From Ustilago trichophora (lineage: Eukaryota; Basidiomycota; Ustilaginomycetes; Ustilaginales; Ustilaginaceae): a stretch of 64,000 nucleotides of DNA. This document shows positions 60,446 through 64,000 of this stretch, in pieces. Positions within the stretch are counted from its first letter, which is position 1, and the number at the start of each line of letters is the position of its first letter. Both the position numbers and the translations under genes were made by a program. The DNA lies in contig OOIN01000008.1 of assembly GCA_900323505.1 (NCBI GenBank), forward strand, positions 1,054,001-1,118,000, in the 5' to 3' direction. Under the pieces are notes generated by a model that saw only the letters and a list, made by a program, of their open reading frames with translations, was not told the origin of the DNA and did not search any database.

Positions 60446-63076
60446 TCAATCTTGTAGGCCCCCACAACGAGCAAGGATGCTAGCGAGCTTATGCTTGTCG
60501 TTGACCTCAAAGTGGCTCGAGATGATGTCGGAGACGTTGATATTTTCGAGGCCTGGTACGTTGTCGATTGCTCTGCTGCCTGCTACACGAGGTAGCTTGC
60601 CGGTGCGGAGCTCGTCGATCGAGACTCCTGATCCTAGCCAGGCTGCAATGCCGCATACCATGTCGTTGGATGAGAAGACGTTGACAAAGCGACGCTGTAT
60701 GATGGTTCTCACTTTGCGCAAGGTTGCATTGGACGGCGTTAGAGGCGCAGAGATGAGGATGACCGAATCAACCAGGTGCGATGTGTGCTCTGGATCCTCG
60801 GCTAATTCGGTCAGTGCTGTCAAGATCGTTGCTGCTCCCAAGGAGGTGCCGATGAGTATGACGGGTCGATGGCCCTGTACTTCGTTCCGGAGGATATCAG
60901 CGAGGATGAGGCCGGCTTTGTGAGCTTTGGTCTTGGCACGGACGAATACGCCATCGAGCGTGGCTGAAGCGGCGTTGAAGACGGTCATGGGCAGCGTGAT
61001 GGCAGCGATGCCTGCCAGTGCCGTCTTCTTCACCACTTCCTCTGCCGCTTTTGTCCCGCCCGTTCGGATGAGGTTGTCGAGCATGTAGGAGCGTAAGCCC
61101 TGTCCGGCTTCTTTCATCATATCTGCCTCGCACTCGATTGCGAACGCGTCGCGACCGTCCTTGGCACGCTCAAAGATGTGCGTCCACGGCGCGATCTGCT
61201 GCTCGGTCTCGAGGATCAAGCCACTGCAGCAAATGGTGGCGTGCAGGCTCGGGATGGCTATACCGGCTTTTCGTGCTTCTGTAGCTAGCTCAGCAAAGGC
61301 GAAGGATGATACGCCTCGTAGACGTCGCTCGACACGATAGCCTGCAAGACCTCCGCCGCCGAGACCAAACAGAGTTCCAAGCATGATGATGCCTCCAGAG
61401 GTGGCCAGGAAGGAGGCGCCTGTGAGACCTACGAGCGCAGGCGCAATCAGTGGTGCTGCCAGTCCACCCGTCAAGCCTATCACTAGCCCGCCTGCAATGA
61501 AACCACCTCCCATCGCGGCCCACTTTCCCCACGTCACTTTGTCGCGCTCTCGCTGGACGACAGAGCCCGAGTGTTGATTCATGTATTCAGAGCGCTGTGA
61601 GGCTTGCGTGATGGAGCCGGTGCGTGCATCGAGCGAAGCTCCTGCAGGCAGCTGCTCCACGATGCCCTTGCCATTCTTGGACGCCGAGGCTTTGTCACCT
61701 TCGCTCATGATAAAGTAGATGGTTTGGGCCATCACCTTCTCCGCCATCCATACTTGTCGTGCTGATACGCCCATGGCAGTAACGGCGACAAAGATGAGCG
61801 AGCGTGCTCGAGCGTCGTAATGGCACACCTCATTCGGCTTGACCGGCTGCTTGGGATCTTTGCCAGCAGGCTTGGGAGCTGCCTTTGCAGCGCCTTGCGA
61901 ATTGACCAACTCTTTGCTTGCAGAAGAAAGCTTGCTCCAGCCGGACAGAGTGCCTGCCTTGAGAGACGTGAATGCGTTCTTGGATGCGTCGCCGATCATG
62001 CGTCCCGCCTCGGAGACACTGGCCATGGCATCGTCTGCAGTGCTTGTGCGATTTGTCGCTGAAGCAGATTCAGCGGTGGCTGCTTTCTTCGAGGTCTTTT
62101 GTGTCGCTACAGAAGCATTGGCCCGTGGAACATCTGCCTCTGCTTCAACGTTTTGTGACTCGGAGCGAGGCAGGTCGAGCTGCGTTTCGCCAAAGAGGAA
62201 GTCCTGTTCAAAGATGGTGGATGATCCATCCTGAGCTCGGAACTGTCCGAGACCCAACGCAATGAGGAGCAGCTCGTGCGCCACTTCTAGATCTTGACCC
62301 GACTCTGGATCGAGTGCGCCCTGCATTCGTTTAGGAGGAGTGGACGCCAGCGTGTCCTGTGACAGGGACCGAGCTCGCTGCCGCCGGTCTCGCTCGGCAG
62401 TGTCTGAAGACGAAGAAGCGTCCATATGACTACGGAAGTAATCGGGCAGTTCTTGAGCGTCTTGGTCGTACGAGAAGCCATGATCAGATAGCGACGAAGC
62501 GGGAGATCCCGAAGCGCTCAGATGCAGACTTTCGAGGCCTTCTGAGTGTTGAAAGGGATCTTGCTTGTTGAAGCTGGCGGAAGGACCTTTATCTTGACTT
62601 GCATCTGAACCACTTTTCCTCGAATCGTCTATGCCTTTGATGGGAAGGTCGAGGTTGGGGAAGCGGCGAGCGTGATCTGAGCCTGATTCAAACAGTGGCT
62701 CGTTCTGGCAGATGGGATCGCGGGTGTCTGCATGCTCCAGGCGGCCCTGCGCAGCTGATAGAACGTCTTCAAGACTGATTGGATTCGGTGGCAGTGAGTT
62801 CTCCGGTACGCCGAGATGCTGGCACGTGGCAGTCAAGAACTTGTCACCATAGTCAGACCACTCTTGCGGCAAGGAGTAGGGCGGTATTCCAGAAGCAGGC
62901 GGTGGAGCTGGAAGGCTTACGCTTTGAGCTAGAGCCGCAGCACGCTCTACATGGCGCTGGACAGCATACTTGATTGAGATGCAGGTGGCGAGTCGGAGAT
63001 GTGGTGACCAGCTTGGAGAATAGGATTGCAGCGAGGACAGGTCGAGTGATGATGGCGCTGGCTTTTTGGAGAACAT
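60446..63076 (-). CDS. DUF726 (TMCO4-like) membrane hydrolase-fold protein
   Basis: Single exon, 876 aa from the ATG at 63076. Residues 1-430 are mostly disordered around an early conserved segment. The conserved part begins near YDARARSLIFVAVTAMGVSA and has a Gly-rich membrane region (MGGGFIAGGLVIGLTGGLAA followed by LVGLTGASFLATSGGIIMLG). The C-terminal domain has LIGTSLGAATILTALTEL with a nucleophile-like Ser745 in GTSLGA, an alpha/beta-hydrolase elbow. These features define the DUF726 family (human TMCO4, yeast Mil1/YFL034W group), membrane proteins of poorly known role; yeast Mil1 is reported to bind clathrin adaptors. Whether it is an active lipase cannot be judged here. The right-edge gene starts 378 bp away on the other strand. 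Confidence 0.85.
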   Translation of the reverse strand: MFSKKPAPSSLDLSSLQSYSPSWSPHLRLATCISIKYAVQRHVERAAALAQSVSLPAPPPASGIPPYSLPQEWSDYGDKFLTATCQHLGVPENSLPPNPISLEDVLSAAQGRLEHADTRDPICQNEPLFESGSDHARRFPNLDLPIKGIDDSRKSGSDASQDKGPSASFNKQDPFQHSEGLESLHLSASGSPASSLSDHGFSYDQDAQELPDYFRSHMDASSSSDTAERDRRQRARSLSQDTLASTPPKRMQGALDPESGQDLEVAHELLLIALGLGQFRAQDGSSTIFEQDFLFGETQLDLPRSESQNVEAEADVPRANASVATQKTSKKAATAESASATNRTSTADDAMASVSEAGRMIGDASKNAFTSLKAGTLSGWSKLSSASKELVNSQGAAKAAPKPAGKDPKQPVKPNEVCHYDARARSLIFVAVTAMGVSARQVWMAEKVMAQTIYFIMSEGDKASASKNGKGIVEQLPAGASLDARTGSITQASQRSEYMNQHSGSVVQRERDKVTWGKWAAMGGGFIAGGLVIGLTGGLAAPLIAPALVGLTGASFLATSGGIIMLGTLFGLGGGGLAGYRVERRLRGVSSFAFAELATEARKAGIAIPSLHATICCSGLILETEQQIAPWTHIFERAKDGRDAFAIECEADMMKEAGQGLRSYMLDNLIRTGGTKAAEEVVKKTALAGIAAITLPMTVFNAASATLDGVFVRAKTKAHKAGLILADILRNEVQGHRPVILIGTSLGAATILTALTELAEDPEHTSHLVDSVILISAPLTPSNATLRKVRTIIQRRFVNVFSSNDMVCGIAAWLGSGVSIDELRTGKLPRVAGSRAIDNVPGLENINVSDIISSHFEVNDKHKLASILARCGGLQD

Positions 63077-63454
63077 CTTGGATGGCCGCAAGTGTAGACA
63101 GGCCGAGGCCGAGCCAGAGTGTGTCGGTGGTTTTGGTAGAGCGGTGAAGTGGTGCAAGTCAATCCCTGATAGCGTCGGGCTCCTTGAAGTGTGCTGAAAC
63201 AGACTCGGATCATTTTGATGCGGCCCTTGCGGATGACCTGCATATCACAGTCACAAGTGTCAAAACGTTAAAAGTGGAGGCAAATACGGTTCGGCACAAG
63301 ACCAGAGTATAAGCGCCAAATATGAAAAGCACAGCCTTTGACACTTTTTTGACTTTGGTCCATTGTTTGCTTTCGACTCTGTCCTACATCGCATCTTGTA
63401 GTACTCGAGATACGATGATAGCTGCTTCCGTTCAGCCTTGATACCTCCCACAAG
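63077..63454. promoter_or_regulatory. Divergent promoter DUF726 / right-edge gene
   Basis: 378 bp between start codons; no distinctive element recognised. Confidence 0.5.
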
Positions 63455-64000
63455 ATGCGGCCTACCACACAGCCTCACCAACGAAGCTACCGCACAGAGA
63501 GCTGGCAGCTGGAACCACCGTATCCTTCGGCCAGACCGACATCAGCTTCATCAGCAATGCACGCGGGCACTACATACGTACCGCTTCCTCCTGCTGCTCC
63601 AGCACTGCCCCCGCCGCAGCCACCTTATCAACCCTCTGCTCCAACCATATCCAAGCCGCCTCATTCACCACAGCAATATGCGTACAGCTCTGAAGTTTTA
63701 GCCAACCTACGCCCACAACAACCGCTGACCCATCGTCTGGTGAATCCTTACGAGCAACAGGAGCAACCGATGGCCTCAAATGCTGTACCAACGCCCCACC
63801 ATCCGACTCGAAGCAACACTACGCGTCTCAGCTTTGGGCCGGGCGATCCACTGTTCTCCGGCCAACGTGCTTCTGTAGCCTATCCTCCTTCTTCTGCTCC
63901 TCAACCACCGCTTTCACCAAGGCCTTATTCTGCAAACAATCCAGCGCAAGCGCAAGCGCACGCGAACACACCACCGCCAAGAATGGCGCATCGATCCTCA
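63455..64000 (+). CDS. Start of a Pro/Gln/Ser-rich protein (3' end outside window)
   Basis: The ATG at 63455 opens a frame of 182 codons that is still open at the right edge; an in-frame stop lies 36 bp upstream, and there is no ATG between. The visible part is disordered and rich in Pro, Gln, Ser and Ala (for example APALPPPQPPYQPSAP), with several Tyr and Arg residues. No domain is visible yet, so the product cannot be named. Such N-terminal regions are common in fungal transcription factors and signalling proteins. It may have introns in the part beyond the window. Confidence 0.65.
   Translation, partial: MRPTTQPHQRSYRTESWQLEPPYPSARPTSASSAMHAGTTYVPLPPAAPALPPPQPPYQPSAPTISKPPHSPQQYAYSSEVLANLRPQQPLTHRLVNPYEQQEQPMASNAVPTPHHPTRSNTTRLSFGPGDPLFSGQRASVAYPPSSAPQPPLSPRPYSANNPAQAQAHANTPPPRMAHRSS

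Noticed and set aside
1..64000. CRISPR arrays, insertion sequences, retrotransposons, biosynthetic gene clusters
   Set aside because: No spaced direct repeats, transposase, reverse transcriptase, integrase or clustered tailoring enzymes were seen; the window is a normal eukaryotic housekeeping region.

Overview
This 64 kb window is nuclear DNA of a smut-type basidiomycete (Ustilaginomycotina; an Ustilago/Sporisorium/Pseudozyma-like genome). The evidence is compact genes with many single-exon reading frames, introns of about 80-150 bp with GTAAGT-like donors, high GC3 coding DNA, long Ser/Gln/Gly-rich disordered tails, microsatellites in promoters, and a glyoxal oxidase gene of the type known from Ustilago maydis. 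I found no bacterial, viral or transposon genes, no rRNA, no convincing tRNA and no CRISPR.

Layout, left to right: SWI1 C-terminal part (runs off the left edge), MO25/Hym1 (-), TGS1 cap hypermethylase (+), a large hormone-sensitive-lipase-like esterase (-), UBP8 SAGA deubiquitinase (+, 2 exons), LHS1/GRP170 ER Hsp70 (-), a Rab5 GTPase (-, 3 exons), NC2-alpha/BUR6 (-, 3 exons), COP9 signalosome subunit 3 (-, 5 exons), a candidate serine palmitoyltransferase small subunit (+), SQS1 G-patch protein (-), centrin/CDC31 (+, 2 exons), MPH1/FANCM helicase (-), a COX18/OXA1-type insertase (+, 3 exons), mS41/FYV4 (-, 2 exons), a 2.8 kb regulatory gap, glyoxal oxidase (+), TFB4 (-), DBP6 (+), an unrecognised 4-exon gene with a polyglutamine end (+), RFC5 (-, 2 exons), a broken open-frame block of unknown identity, the ADP/ATP carrier (-, with a probable 5'UTR intron), a SUZ-domain protein (-, 2 exons), a non-canonical poly(A)/U polymerase (+), DSK2 ubiquilin (+), a DUF726 membrane protein (-), and the start of a Pro/Gln-rich protein (+) that runs off the right edge.

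Almost all genes are conserved eukaryotic housekeeping functions: transcription and chromatin (SWI1, UBP8, NC2-alpha, TFB4), RNA processing (TGS1, SQS1, DBP6, SUZ protein, nucleotidyltransferase), replication and repair (RFC5, MPH1), proteostasis (LHS1, DSK2, CSN3, UBP8), mitochondria (COX18-like, mS41, ADP/ATP carrier), cell polarity and spindle pole (MO25, centrin), membrane traffic and lipids (Rab5, SPT subunit, esterase, DUF726). They do not form one pathway cluster; glyoxal oxidase is the main accessory or secreted function.

The most interesting unexplained signals are a recurrent TAC(T/A)GTA heptamer, three times as the palindrome-like nonamer CTACTGTAG, seen only between genes; a frame-broken coding-like block at 50006-50880; an HQEL rather than HDEL end on LHS1; a 25-A homopolymer ending two bases before the TGS1 start; and two introns that are multiples of three and open in frame. 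Exon joins were worked out by eye from splice signals, reading phase and family alignment remembered in general terms; none was tested against transcripts.
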